Positions 36,090 through 44,733 of a stretch of DNA of 64,000 nucleotides are shown here, in pieces; position 1 is the stretch's first letter, and each line of letters begins with the position of its first letter. This DNA is from Corynebacterium zhongnanshanii (GTDB lineage Bacteria > Actinomycetota > Actinomycetes > Mycobacteriales > Mycobacteriaceae). The translations under genes and the position numbers were made by a program. The notes under the pieces are model-generated. The model saw nothing but the letters and a program-made list of their open reading frames with translations, had not been told where the DNA came from and made no database searches. The stretch is taken from NCBI RefSeq assembly GCF_014490575.1, contig NZ_CP061033.1, positions 372,001 through 436,000 of the forward strand, read 5' to 3'.

Positions 36090-36794
36090 ATGCCTCAATC
36101 CCAAGCGATCAAAGTCCTCGTCGTTGATGACGAGGCAAATATTTCTGATCTCATCAAAGTGAGCCTCAAGTTCCAGGGCTTTGACGTGGAAACCGCGGAC
36201 TCCGGCCTCAAGGCCCTGGAGATCGCCGAGGAGTTCCAACCGGACGCCTTCATTCTGGACGTGATGATGCCCGGCATGGATGGGTTCACACTGCTGTCCA
36301 AGCTGCGTGCCCGCGGACACGAGGCACCCGTGCTTTTCCTCACCGCCAAAGATGGCGTGGAGGACCGTATCCACGGCCTGACCATCGGCGCCGACGACTA
36401 CGTCACCAAACCCTTCAGCCTGGAGGAAGTTATCACCCGCCTGCGCGTGATTCTGCGCCGCGTGTCCGTGGAGGACACGGAGGAGGATTCCTCCGTCCTC
36501 ACCTATGAGGACATCACCCTGGACGACGACATGCACGAGGTCACCAAGGGCGGCGAGGTCGTGGAGCTGTCTCCCACAGAGTTTAAGCTGCTGCGCTACC
36601 TGATGGTCAACGCGGAGGTTGTGCTGTCGAAGTCCAAGATCCTGGATCATGTGTGGAACTACGACTTCGGCGGCGACGGCAACGTGGTGGAGTCCTACGT
36701 GTCCTACCTGCGCCGCAAGATTGATACGAAGGAACCACGCCTGATTCACACCGTCCGCGGCGTGGGCTACGTGCTGCGGAAGCCGCGAGTCTAG
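36090..36794 (+). CDS. phoR: Response regulator PhoR (OmpR family; PhoP of mycobacteria)
   Basis: 234 residues. Receiver domain with VLVVDDEANIS, phospho-acceptor Asp57 in FILDVMMPG, LTAK and the Lys in VTKPF; winged-helix DNA-binding domain with ELSPTEFKLLRYL and VVESYVSYLRRKID. In C. glutamicum the equivalent regulator (PhoR) with sensor PhoS turns on pst and other genes under phosphate limitation. Location near the purine genes and the lipase/HIT pair matches that locus. ATG 36090 is favoured since GGAG lies 9 nt upstream; ATGs at 36075 and 36084 are in frame. phoS begins 1 bp inside the stop codon. Confidence 0.88.
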   Translation: MPQSQAIKVLVVDDEANISDLIKVSLKFQGFDVETADSGLKALEIAEEFQPDAFILDVMMPGMDGFTLLSKLRARGHEAPVLFLTAKDGVEDRIHGLTIGADDYVTKPFSLEEVITRLRVILRRVSVEDTEEDSSVLTYEDITLDDDMHEVTKGGEVVELSPTEFKLLRYLMVNAEVVLSKSKILDHVWNYDFGGDGNVVESYVSYLRRKIDTKEPRLIHTVRGVGYVLRKPRV

Positions 36795-38263
36795 TGCCGA
36801 AAACAACGCGCAAAGTAAAAGGTATCCTGGCGCGCTTCCCCCTCAGGGTGTCCTTGGTGCTGCTGATCACCGTGATCGTGGCCATCGGGCTGTTCCTGTC
36901 CAGCCTGGCCGTCACCGGAATCCTCCAGGGCTTCCTGGTCCATCGCGTGGATCAGCAGCTGGAGCAGGCCACCCGCACGTGGGCGTTCAACCACTCCACG
37001 GATGAGGACTCCCACGGCGACGCCACATCGGAGTGGGGCAGCACCATGCCCCAGACGGGGCCCGACCACCCGCCGTCGAAGTTCGTAGTTCTCAAAGTCT
37101 CGGGGGACACGGTGTACCAGTACCTCAACTCGATCAACGACTCGAAGCCGGACCTCACCACCCTGATCGAGCCCACTGGCCCCGTGACCGTCCCCGCGCA
37201 GCAGGGCTCCGCCTCCTCCGACCCGTGGCGCGCGATTAGCGTGCGGGATTCGGACGGCATCGTCACCATTGTCGCGTTGCCCCTGTCCGACGAGAACCGC
37301 ATCATCCGGCACCTCCTGTCCCTGCAGTTCTTCATCGGCGCGGGCGTCCTGATCCTCGTGATCGTGTTCAGCATGCTGCTAGTCCGCCGCGCCTTGCGGC
37401 CGCTCAACGAGGTAGAGAACACCGCCTCCCTCATTTCCCAGGGCCAGCTGGATCAGCGCGTGCCAGCCCTGCCGGAGCACACCGAGGTGGGCCGACTGTC
37501 CGCCGCCCTGAACCGCATGCTGACCCAGATCCAGTACGCCTTCATGGCCGTCGCCGGCTCCGAAAAGGCCGCGCGCCAGTCCGAGCAGTCGATGCGCCGC
37601 TTCATCGGCGACGCCTCCCACGAACTGCGTACCCCCCTGACCTCCGTGCGAGGTTACGCTGAGCTGTACCAATCTGGTGCCACCGACGACGCCGACATGG
37701 TGCTCGCCAAGATATCCGAAGAATCCGCCCGCATGTCCTTGCTTGTGGAGGATCTCTTGGCGTTGGTACGCATGGACGAGGGCCGTCCGCTGGTGGAGGA
37801 GAAGGTGGACATGCTGGAGCTGGTGCTGGAGTCCGCCGATTCCGCCCGCGCCGGGTTCCCCGACCGCACCATCACCGTCAACAACCGCACCGGCTCGATC
37901 CCCGTGGTGATTGGCGACGTCAACCGCCTCCACCAGGTGGTCGGCAACCTGCTGACCAACTCACTGCGCCACGGCGGCGAGGACGCGGAGGTGAGCATCG
38001 TGCTGGACAAGAGGGACGACCAGGTGATCCTCGACGTGGTGGATAACGGCGTGGGCATCGCCGAGAAGGACCTGCCGCACCTCTTCGAGCGCTTCTACCG
38101 CCCGGACGTCTCCCGCAGCCGCGCCTCCGGCGGCTCCGGCCTGGGACTGTCCATTGTGAAGGGACTTGTGGAGGCGCACCGCGGAAAGATCACGGTCGAC
38201 AGCACTCTCGGGGAGGGCACCACCTTCCACATCACCCTGCCCGCCGCACCGGACAGCGACTAA
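36794..38263 (+). CDS. phoS: Sensor histidine kinase PhoS
   Basis: 489 residues. Two membrane segments (about 17-37 and 177-197) frame an extracytoplasmic sensor domain of about 140 residues. A HAMP domain (RRALRPLNEVENTASLISQG) comes next, then HisKA with FIGDASHELRTPL (His276), and HATPase with NLLTNSLRHGG, DNGVGI and GGSGLGLSIV. Pairs with the adjacent response regulator. Its GTG overlaps the phoR stop by one base. The stop lies in a CTAA shared with the convergent esterase gene. Confidence 0.9.
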   Translation: MPKTTRKVKGILARFPLRVSLVLLITVIVAIGLFLSSLAVTGILQGFLVHRVDQQLEQATRTWAFNHSTDEDSHGDATSEWGSTMPQTGPDHPPSKFVVLKVSGDTVYQYLNSINDSKPDLTTLIEPTGPVTVPAQQGSASSDPWRAISVRDSDGIVTIVALPLSDENRIIRHLLSLQFFIGAGVLILVIVFSMLLVRRALRPLNEVENTASLISQGQLDQRVPALPEHTEVGRLSAALNRMLTQIQYAFMAVAGSEKAARQSEQSMRRFIGDASHELRTPLTSVRGYAELYQSGATDDADMVLAKISEESARMSLLVEDLLALVRMDEGRPLVEEKVDMLELVLESADSARAGFPDRTITVNNRTGSIPVVIGDVNRLHQVVGNLLTNSLRHGGEDAEVSIVLDKRDDQVILDVVDNGVGIAEKDLPHLFERFYRPDVSRSRASGGSGLGLSIVKGLVEAHRGKITVDSTLGEGTTFHITLPAAPDSD

Positions 38264-39048
38264 GAATGCTGCGGCGGGTGCTCTAGCGCGTACTTCACCA
38301 TGCGCGCCACCTTGTTATTCCGCAGCAACATGTTGTGCGCCACCCGCAACTCCGGGTAGTACTGCTGCACCAGCACCAGCCGCAGCGGCCCGGGGTGCGC
38401 GGGCAGGCCTGTCAGCTCGTTGTCATCAGCCAACGAAAAGGCTGCCTCCACCGGCACCGTGCGGTCGTACTGCGTGGCAATCTGCGTGATGGGCACAGTG
38501 CAATCGCCCACCTCGCGCAGCATCGTCTCCAACTGAGGCGAGCCCGCGATCTGCTGGGCAAACGCCGGGCCCGCAACCCCCTCGACGACCTGGTTGAACC
38601 ACGCGCGCCGGGCGTCGGGCAAGGAGGACCATGGCATCCGCACCCCGCGGAAGTCAGCACCCAGGCCCACAATGTGATGGATCAGGTGACCCGCCGTGGG
38701 GCGGGACGCAACCGCCAGCGACTGCAGCCCACCCTGGGAGTGCGCGACCACGTCGAAACTGCGGGCCTTCGTGGAGGATTGCAGGGTGAGCAGCTGCTGC
38801 TCGATCTCCTCCAGGGACTCCAGGAGGTGCGTGGTGCCGTTGTCCCCGTAGGACACGCTGAACACGCGGCGCGAGCGGCCGTCGAAGCGGGAGCGCAGGT
38901 ACGGCACCAGGCGGGCGAAGTTGCCGCGCCCTCCCACGGTGCCATGGATCACCACCACGGGGCGGGGCTCAGACGGGGAGACCGGGTAGTCCGGTGATTC
39001 CTCCCAATGGCCCACCTCGTTGATCCGTCGGATGAAGGAATTGGGCAT
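38260..39048 (-). CDS. Alpha/beta hydrolase, lipase/esterase
   Basis: 262 residues. VVVIHGTVGGRGNFARLVPYL is the oxyanion region of class 2-type lipases, and FDVVAHSQGG carries the nucleophile Ser at about residue 118. The late His in RVAHNM and an Asp in QYDRTVP fit a triad. No signal peptide is visible, so it may act inside the cell. ATG 39048 starts 8 bp after the HIT-gene stop, making a two-gene operon; the longer frame from 39339 overlaps the HIT gene and is unlikely. Confidence 0.85.
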   Translation of the reverse strand: MPNSFIRRINEVGHWEESPDYPVSPSEPRPVVVIHGTVGGRGNFARLVPYLRSRFDGRSRRVFSVSYGDNGTTHLLESLEEIEQQLLTLQSSTKARSFDVVAHSQGGLQSLAVASRPTAGHLIHHIVGLGADFRGVRMPWSSLPDARRAWFNQVVEGVAGPAFAQQIAGSPQLETMLREVGDCTVPITQIATQYDRTVPVEAAFSLADDNELTGLPAHPGPLRLVLVQQYYPELRVAHNMLLRNNKVARMVKYALEHPPQHS

Positions 39049-39056
39049 CGGGCGCC

Positions 39057-39482
39057 TTATACCCCCGTGGCGACACCCGCCGAGGACAGTGCCGCGCGGA
39101 TACGTTCGGCGGCGTCGTCCATTTTCTGCGGATCGGTCTCGTTCATCCCGAGTGCCTTGCTGAAGTCGTAATCGCTCATCTTCGACGTGGGGAACACGTG
39201 GATGTGGGTGTGGGGCACGTCGAATCCGGCGATGATGTAGCCGGCGCGCGGGGAGCCGAACGCGGCGATCACGGCTTGCCCGATCTGCTGTGCCACCTCG
39301 TTGAGGTGCGCCCACGTGGCGGGATCCAGGTCGGTCCACTTGTCCGTTTCCTCGATGGGGACGACCAGCACGTGACCGTAGGCCAGCGGCTCGATGGTGA
39401 GGAACGCGACCACGCTGTCGTCGCGGTAGACGAAGCGGCCGGGCAGCTCACCGTTAATAATCTTCGTGAATACACTTGGCAT
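39057..39482 (-). CDS. HIT-family nucleotide hydrolase
   Basis: 141 residues. Histidine triad [10 protein letters not shown] (about residues 102-111) and the N-terminal CxxF-less start [19 protein letters not shown] are typical of Hint-like proteins, which hydrolyse AMP-linked amines. The ATG lies 8 nt after TACCAT (39491-39496), so the message is probably leaderless. Divergent to purD with only 35 bp between the two start codons. Confidence 0.92.
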   Translation of the reverse strand: MPSVFTKIINGELPGRFVYRDDSVVAFLTIEPLAYGHVLVVPIEETDKWTDLDPATWAHLNEVAQQIGQAVIAAFGSPRAGYIIAGFDVPHTHIHVFPTSKMSDYDFSKALGMNETDPQKMDDAAERIRAALSSAGVATGV

Positions 39483-39517
39483 ACTGTTCGATGGTAGCGG
39501 GCGGTAGTATTGTCTGC
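39483..39517. promoter_or_regulatory. Back-to-back leaderless promoters of HIT gene and purD
   Basis: 35 bp carry two -10 elements: TACCAT for the minus-strand HIT gene (39491-39496, 8 nt before its ATG) and TAGTAT for purD (39505-39510, 7 nt before its ATG). Each -35 region must lie at or beyond the other gene's start codon, so polymerase can occupy only one at a time. Confidence 0.7.
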
Positions 39518-40774
39518 ATGCGCATTCTTGTCATTGGTAATGGAGCCCGCGAACACGCGTTGGCTTATTCTTTGTCTTCCGATCCTCGCGTAAGCGACGT
39601 GCACGTCAGCCCCGGCAATGCGGGCATGACCGGCTGCGCCACGATCCACCCCGACGCCGACCCCGTAGAACTTGCGAAGCAACTCCAGCCTGAGCTGGTT
39701 GTTATCGGCCCGGAGATCCCCCTGGTGGCTGGTCTGGCGGATAAGTTGCGCGCGGAGGGCTTCTCCGTGTTCGGCCCGTCGAAGGAGGCCGCGCAGATCG
39801 AGGGCTCGAAGGCGTTCGCCAAGGATATTATGCTCCGCGCGGGGGTGAAAACTGCCCGTGCTCAGTCCCTGGAACCTGGTGCTCGCGATGAGGATATCGA
39901 CGCCGCCCTCGCCCACTTCGGCCCCACCTTCGTGGTGAAGGACGATGGCCTGGCTGGCGGTAAGGGCGTGGTGGTGACCGAGGACCGCGAGGCCGCCGTG
40001 GCGCACATCAAGTCTGTGCATCAGGCCGGCAATCCCGTCCTGCTGGAGAGCTTCCTGGACGGCCCGGAGATCTCCCTGTTTTGCCTGGTGGACGGCACCA
40101 CCGTGGTTCCGTTGCTGCCCGCGCAGGACCACAAGCGCGTGGGCAACAACGACGAGGGGCCGAACACCGGCGGCATGGGCGCGTACACCCCGCTGCCGTG
40201 GCTGCCGGCTGATGGCGTGGAGACCATCGTGAACGACGTGGTGAAGCCTGTAGCGGAGCAGATGGCCGAGGACGGCGTGCCGTTCAGCGGTCTGCTGTAC
40301 GCGGGTCTGGCGTGGGGCGCCGAGGGGCCCGCCGTGGTGGAGTTCAACTGCCGCTTCGGCGACCCGGAGACCCAGGCGGTGCTGGACCTGCTGGAGACCC
40401 CGCTGGCCGGTGTGCTGTCCGCCGTGGCGGAGGGCACCTTGGATCAGCTGCCTCCACTGCAGTGGAAGGATGGCTACGCCCTGACCGTGGTGCTGGCCGC
40501 CGAGGGCTACCCGGAGTCCCCGAAGACCGGCGCGGAGATCACTGGCGCAGAGCCCGGCAGCGAGGAGCGTGGCATCCGTGCCGCGGGTGTGGCCGAGAAG
40601 GACGGGAAGTTGGTCTCCGCCGGTGGCCGCGTGCTGAACGTGATTGCCCGCGGCGAGACCTTGGAGGAGGCCCGTCACGCGGCCTATCGCGTCCTGGACA
40701 CCGTGGATTTGCCGGGCGGCCACTACCGCACGGATATCGCGCTTCCGGCCGTGGAAGGCCGCATCGAGATCTAG
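39518..40774 (+). CDS. purD: Phosphoribosylamine-glycine ligase
   Basis: 418 residues. Second step of IMP synthesis (GAR synthetase). N-terminal [18 protein letters not shown]-grasp core with [16 protein letters not shown], and [38 protein letters not shown] 39518 is fixed by the family N-terminus and by TAGTAT 7 nt upstream. The Fpg/Nei-family gene follows, its GTG overlapping the stop by one base. Confidence 0.96.
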   Translation: MRILVIGNGAREHALAYSLSSDPRVSDVHVSPGNAGMTGCATIHPDADPVELAKQLQPELVVIGPEIPLVAGLADKLRAEGFSVFGPSKEAAQIEGSKAFAKDIMLRAGVKTARAQSLEPGARDEDIDAALAHFGPTFVVKDDGLAGGKGVVVTEDREAAVAHIKSVHQAGNPVLLESFLDGPEISLFCLVDGTTVVPLLPAQDHKRVGNNDEGPNTGGMGAYTPLPWLPADGVETIVNDVVKPVAEQMAEDGVPFSGLLYAGLAWGAEGPAVVEFNCRFGDPETQAVLDLLETPLAGVLSAVAEGTLDQLPPLQWKDGYALTVVLAAEGYPESPKTGAEITGAEPGSEERGIRAAGVAEKDGKLVSAGGRVLNVIARGETLEEARHAAYRVLDTVDLPGGHYRTDIALPAVEGRIEI

Positions 40775-41595
40775 TGCCCGAAGGTCACGTGATTCACCGG
40801 CTGGCCCGCATGCTCACCACCGAGTTCGCGGGCCAGCCGGTGCATGTCTTTTCACCCCAGGGCGTGTTCGCATCTCAGGCCGCGCTCCTTGACGGCACAG
40901 TCCTGGAGCGCGCCGAGGCCTTCGGCAAGCACCTGTTTATCAACTTCAGCGCCCCGTCGCCCGAATGCATCGTCCATATCCATCTGGGCCTGATCGGGTC
41001 GCTGGGGTTTCAGGCCGTCGATCGTCCCCTCCAGGGGAAGGTGCGTCTTGCCCTCTCCAACGACGCCCAAGTTGCCCATCTCCACGGCCCCCAATGGTGC
41101 CGACTGATCACGGACGAGGAGATGGCTGCCGCCACCGCGAAGCTCGGCGCGGATCCGTTGAGAACCGATCAGGACGAGAAGCGTGCCGAGATGCGCGCCC
41201 GTGTCCTGAAGTCCCGCCGGACGGTGGGTTCCCTGTTGATGGATCAGGGGCTGTACGCGGGCGTCGGAAATATATATCGAGCGGAGACCCTGTTTCGCCT
41301 GGGGATTCATCCGGACGTGCGCGGCGTGGACTTGGAGCCGGCGCAGGTGGATGCTGTGTGGGAGGACTTGGTGGCGCTGATGCGCGCGGGGGAGGCCGCG
41401 GGCCGGATTGATACGGTGCGGCCCGAGCACATGCCGGAGGCGATGGGGCGAGCGCCGCGCAAGGACGACCACGGCGGCGAGGTGTATGTGTATCGACGTG
41501 CAGGTTTGCCGTGTTATGTGTGCGGCGCGGAGATTCAGGAGCGGGTGTTGGAGGGGCGCAATCTGTTTTGGTGCCCAGGCTGCCAGGGGCGGTAG
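40774..41595 (+). CDS. nei: Fpg/Nei-family DNA glycosylase (endonuclease VIII type)
   Basis: 273 residues. Begins (M)PEGHVIHR, so Pro2 is the nucleophile and Glu3 the general acid; PEGH rather than PELPE indicates the Nei branch. The helix-two-turn-helix with LMDQGLYAGVGNIYRAE and a C-terminal zinc finger (CYVCG ... FWCPGC) are complete. It excises oxidised bases and cuts the strand. GTG start shares one base with the purD stop. Confidence 0.92.
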   Translation: MPEGHVIHRLARMLTTEFAGQPVHVFSPQGVFASQAALLDGTVLERAEAFGKHLFINFSAPSPECIVHIHLGLIGSLGFQAVDRPLQGKVRLALSNDAQVAHLHGPQWCRLITDEEMAAATAKLGADPLRTDQDEKRAEMRARVLKSRRTVGSLLMDQGLYAGVGNIYRAETLFRLGIHPDVRGVDLEPAQVDAVWEDLVALMRAGEAAGRIDTVRPEHMPEAMGRAPRKDDHGGEVYVYRRAGLPCYVCGAEIQERVLEGRNLFWCPGCQGR

Positions 41596-41684
41596 GGGTG
41601 CATAGTGGGAATGCTTACTAATTGCGTAGGAAACCTGTAGTTGCTTTTCAGCTTTTTGGCAGAATCGGGCCTTAGATTAGGTCT

Positions 41685-41822
41685 CACTGGTTCGAAAAGT
41701 TGAGCTGGTAACCATCGACTCCCACGCGAAAGGTGAATGCTACGAAGTAACGGTCTAACTCTCCTCTTGAAACGTCAGCACCTCAACCCCGATCCCTCCG
41801 GACCGGGGTTGAGGTGTTTCTT
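41685..41822 (+). ncRNA. Candidate small RNA of unknown family
   Basis: A -10-like TAGATT at 41673-41678 would start transcription near 41685. The 138-nt non-coding stretch ends at a 13-bp terminator hairpin. No good ribosome site plus frame exists inside. The alternative is that this is just the long 3' end of the purD-nei message. It lacks the six-cytosine loops of actinobacterial 6C RNA and tmRNA features. Function unknown. Confidence 0.4.
41779..41822 (+). terminator. Strong Rho-independent terminator
   Basis: CACCTCAACCCCG (41779-41791) pairs with CGGGGTTGAGGTG (41804-41816), followed by TTTCTT. It ends nei or the candidate small RNA. Confidence 0.88.
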
Positions 41823-41884
41823 GCGAAAAAGTTGTATCGAACACTTGACCTAATGTGTTGTGTGTTGTAGGCTTGTGCGCAAGG

Positions 41885-41925
41885 GAGTTGAGGGGATTCA
41901 ACTCAGAAGAATAGAACACTATAAT
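41885..41925 (+). promoter_or_regulatory. Promoter of DUF222/HNH gene with palindromic operator
   Basis: TTCAAC (41897-41902) and TATAAT (41920-41925) are 17 bp apart. The inverted repeat GAGTTGA (41885-41891) / TCAACTC (41898-41904) covers the -35, which suggests repressor control. Confidence 0.6.
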
Positions 41926-41955
41926 GATAGAAATAGGGGGAAGGGGGAGACCGCT

Positions 41956-43251
41956 ATGGTGTACCGTCCACCGTATGCACGCGCCGGGGCCTGCTGGATC
42001 CTTGCTGCGGAGAATGACGAGCTAGCCGAGCTGGGGCGCAGCGCTAACCGCGTGCACGTCCAGCGCATGATCGCAGCGATTCCTGCCGAGGATGACTATG
42101 TGTGCGACCATGCCACGCGCATCGCCGCGCGGCTGGGGCTCACGAATTATCAGGCGGAAAAGCTCAGCGTGGAGGCCATGGTGCTGGCCAGGTATCCGGA
42201 AGTGATGGGGCTGCTCGTGACGGGGCATTACACTCCGCAGGCTGTCTCGAAGCTGGCGGATTGCCTGTCCTACGTTCCGGATGGTCTGGAAGGGGAAGTG
42301 GAACCCGACGTGCTCGTGGCACTCGCGCCCATCGTGGTGAACCAGTGCCCCTTGTCCCCAGCGCAGGTAGTGAAGAGGATCTTTGCTGTGCTGGAGGTGC
42401 ACTGCCAGGACGCTCTACCCCGCGAGATGAAGCGCAAGAAGCCTGAGTTTCGCGTTACGCGAGGCGAGCACAGCGCCGAGATCACTGTGAACCTTCCTCT
42501 CATCGAAGGCCATGCGATCGAACAGCTGGTCCGGAACACAGCAGAGAAATATCACATCTCCACCGGCGAGGCCGTGGTGCGCCTGATTCTGGGGCAAGCC
42601 GATGTGCGGATCACGCTGAACCTCTTCAAGAGCGAGAGCGGACAGGTGTTCGCCAACGGCATTCGCCTGGATGAGGAGGACGCGGCGCGTTGGGAAGATC
42701 GCGCCACGCACGTGCGGGACCTGGCACCCTCCGAGACTGACGGCTACACCCCTACGGAGGCCCAACGGGCCTTCGTGGAGGGGCGCGACATGCACTGCCG
42801 CTTCCCCGGCTGTGCTGTTCCCGCGCATCAGTGCGACATCGACCACATTCACCGCTACAGCGATGGCGGCCCCACCCACACCGACAACCTGCACCTGCTG
42901 TGCCGCAGGCATCACCGGTTGAAGACCGCGGGAATCTGGGATGTGGCCCGCTACCCGGACTCCACCGAAGTCTGGACCTCGCAGGGCGACGGACACACGG
43001 TCTCGACCACCGCCGAAGGGCCCCTCGCCCGAGCGACCTTCGCCGAGAGGTTGTCCCGCAAACGCGCCCGGGCCCAGGACACGCCGGCCGACCCTATCCG
43101 GCCTGCCTACCTGGACGGGGAGGACCTCCTCAACGCCGAGGTGACCGTGCTGGGGCATCTGCAGTTCGGCATGCCCGGGGATCCGGAGGAACTCGCGGTG
43201 TTTCGCAGCAAGCTCGCGCACCTCTATTACTGGGGTGAAACAGCAATCTAA
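41956..43251 (+). CDS. DUF222 domain HNH endonuclease (13E12-repeat family)
   Basis: 431 residues. The long N-terminal DUF222 region (about 10-290) is followed by an HNH domain with CRFPGCAVPAHQCDIDHIHRYSDGG and LCRRHHRLKT (about 310-355), including metal-binding cysteines. These proteins occur in many copies in mycobacteriales, partly in REP13E12 elements; their biological role is not settled. ATG 41956 with AAGGGGGAG 6-14 nt upstream is chosen over 41860. No terminal repeats are seen around it, so it is not evidently mobile here. Confidence 0.88.
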   Translation: MVYRPPYARAGACWILAAENDELAELGRSANRVHVQRMIAAIPAEDDYVCDHATRIAARLGLTNYQAEKLSVEAMVLARYPEVMGLLVTGHYTPQAVSKLADCLSYVPDGLEGEVEPDVLVALAPIVVNQCPLSPAQVVKRIFAVLEVHCQDALPREMKRKKPEFRVTRGEHSAEITVNLPLIEGHAIEQLVRNTAEKYHISTGEAVVRLILGQADVRITLNLFKSESGQVFANGIRLDEEDAARWEDRATHVRDLAPSETDGYTPTEAQRAFVEGRDMHCRFPGCAVPAHQCDIDHIHRYSDGGPTHTDNLHLLCRRHHRLKTAGIWDVARYPDSTEVWTSQGDGHTVSTTAEGPLARATFAERLSRKRARAQDTPADPIRPAYLDGEDLLNAEVTVLGHLQFGMPGDPEELAVFRSKLAHLYYWGETAI

Positions 43252-43272
43252 AAGTATGGGATAATGACAGTC

Positions 43273-44703
43273 GTGCCTGCAAAGAAGAATATTTCCAACG
43301 TCCTAGCCAACCGATACGCCTCCCCGGACATGGTGTCCATCTGGTCTCCCGAAGATAAGATCATCCTGGAGCGCCAACTGTGGATCTCCGTGATGAAGGC
43401 CCAGGCATCCCTGGGAATCGACGTGCCCGAAGACGCCATCGCCGCCTACGAAGCTGTCATCGACCAGGTTGATCTGGACTCCATCGCCGAGCGCGAGAAG
43501 GTGACCCGCCACGACGTCAAGGCCCGCATCGAAGAGTTCAACGCCCTGGCCGGCCACGAGCACATCCACAAGGGAATGACCTCCCGCGACCTGACGGAAA
43601 ACGTGGAGCAGCTGCAGATCGTCACCGCATTGAAGCTAGCCCGGGACAAGGCAGTTGCCGTGCTCAACCGCATCGCGAAGCGGGCAGGGGAGTACCAGTC
43701 CCTCGTCATGGCCGGACGCTCCCACAACGTGGCGGCGCAAGCAACCACGCTGGGCAAGCGCTTCGCCTCCGCCGCCGATGAGCTGATGGTCGGTCTGGAG
43801 CGCCTCGAGGACCTGCTGTCCCGCTATCCACTGCGCGGCATCAAGGGGCCCATGGGTACCTCGCAGGACATGCTGGACCTCGTGGGCGGCGACGAATCGA
43901 AGCTGGGCGAGCTGGAGCAGAACATTGCCTCCACCCTGGGCTTCACCCGGGTCTTCGACTCCGTGGGTCAGGTCTACCCGCGCTCTCTGGACATGGACGC
44001 CCTGTCTGCCCTGGTGCAGGTCGGTGCGGCGCTGTCCTCCCTGTCGATGACCATCCGCCTCATGGCCGGCAACGAGACCGTGACCGAAGGCTTCAAGGAA
44101 GGCCAAGTGGGATCCTCCGCGATGCCACACAAGATGAACGCTCGCTCCTGCGAGCGCGTGGGAGGCATGCAGATCCTCCTGCGTGGATACCTCACCATGG
44201 CCGCGGACCTCGCCGGAGCGCAATGGAACGAAGGCGACGTGTTCTGCTCCGTGGTGCGCCGCGTCGCCCTGCCGGATGCATTCTTCACCTTCGACGGCAT
44301 GTGTGAGACATTCCTCACCGTCCTGGATGAATTCGGTGCGTTCCCCGCAATGATTGAGCGCGAGCTCGATCGGTACCTACCTTTCCTGGCAACCACCCGC
44401 ATCTTGATGGCGGCGGTGCGTGCTGGCGTCGGACGGGAAACGGCACATGAGGTCATCAAGGAAAACGCAGTGGCGGTGGCCCTGAACATGCGGGAAAACG
44501 GTGGCGAGCAGGATCTGGTGCAGCGTCTGGCGGCCGACGAGCGGCTGCCGATGAGCGAGCAGGACCTCGAGCAGGCGCTGGAAGACCGTCACGCGTTCAT
44601 CGGTGCGGCGGAGTCCCAGGTAGCACGGGTGCTCGAGCGTGCGGATGCCATTGTGCGGAAGTATCCCGAGGCCGCTCGCTACACCCCGGGCGACATTTTG
44701 TAG
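43273..44703 (+). CDS. purB: Adenylosuccinate lyase
   Basis: 476 residues. Acts twice in purine synthesis (SAICAR to AICAR; adenylosuccinate to AMP). Fumarase/aspartase fold with the signature GSSAMPHKMNA at about residue 282 and TSRDLTENVEQ near 105. Start: GTG 43273 rather than ATG 43264, because GATAAT (43260-43265) overlaps the ATG and lies 7 nt before the GTG, giving a leaderless mRNA that begins at the GTG. Confidence 0.95.
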   Translation: MPAKKNISNVLANRYASPDMVSIWSPEDKIILERQLWISVMKAQASLGIDVPEDAIAAYEAVIDQVDLDSIAEREKVTRHDVKARIEEFNALAGHEHIHKGMTSRDLTENVEQLQIVTALKLARDKAVAVLNRIAKRAGEYQSLVMAGRSHNVAAQATTLGKRFASAADELMVGLERLEDLLSRYPLRGIKGPMGTSQDMLDLVGGDESKLGELEQNIASTLGFTRVFDSVGQVYPRSLDMDALSALVQVGAALSSLSMTIRLMAGNETVTEGFKEGQVGSSAMPHKMNARSCERVGGMQILLRGYLTMAADLAGAQWNEGDVFCSVVRRVALPDAFFTFDGMCETFLTVLDEFGAFPAMIERELDRYLPFLATTRILMAAVRAGVGRETAHEVIKENAVAVALNMRENGGEQDLVQRLAADERLPMSEQDLEQALEDRHAFIGAAESQVARVLERADAIVRKYPEAARYTPGDIL

Positions 44704-44733
44704 GGCGAGGGGAAAGGTCTAGACTGTTCAGTC

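Larger units (their letters stand above)
41596..41955. other. Intergenic region between nei and the DUF222/HNH gene (360 bp)
   Basis: Contains a possible small RNA gene (about 41685-41822) ending in a strong terminator, then the promoter region of the HNH gene with a 7-bp inverted repeat. I see no further coding frame. Confidence 0.6.

Noticed and set aside
41685-41822. 6C RNA or tmRNA as identity of the candidate small RNA
   Set aside because: No loops with six cytosines and no tmRNA acceptor stem or tag frame are seen.
41956-43251. DUF222/HNH gene as an insertion element
   Set aside because: No terminal inverted repeats, target duplication or transposase were seen around it.
43264-43272. 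ATG 43264 as purB start
   Set aside because: It lies inside the -10 GATAAT and would not be in a transcript starting 7 nt later; GTG 43273 fits better.
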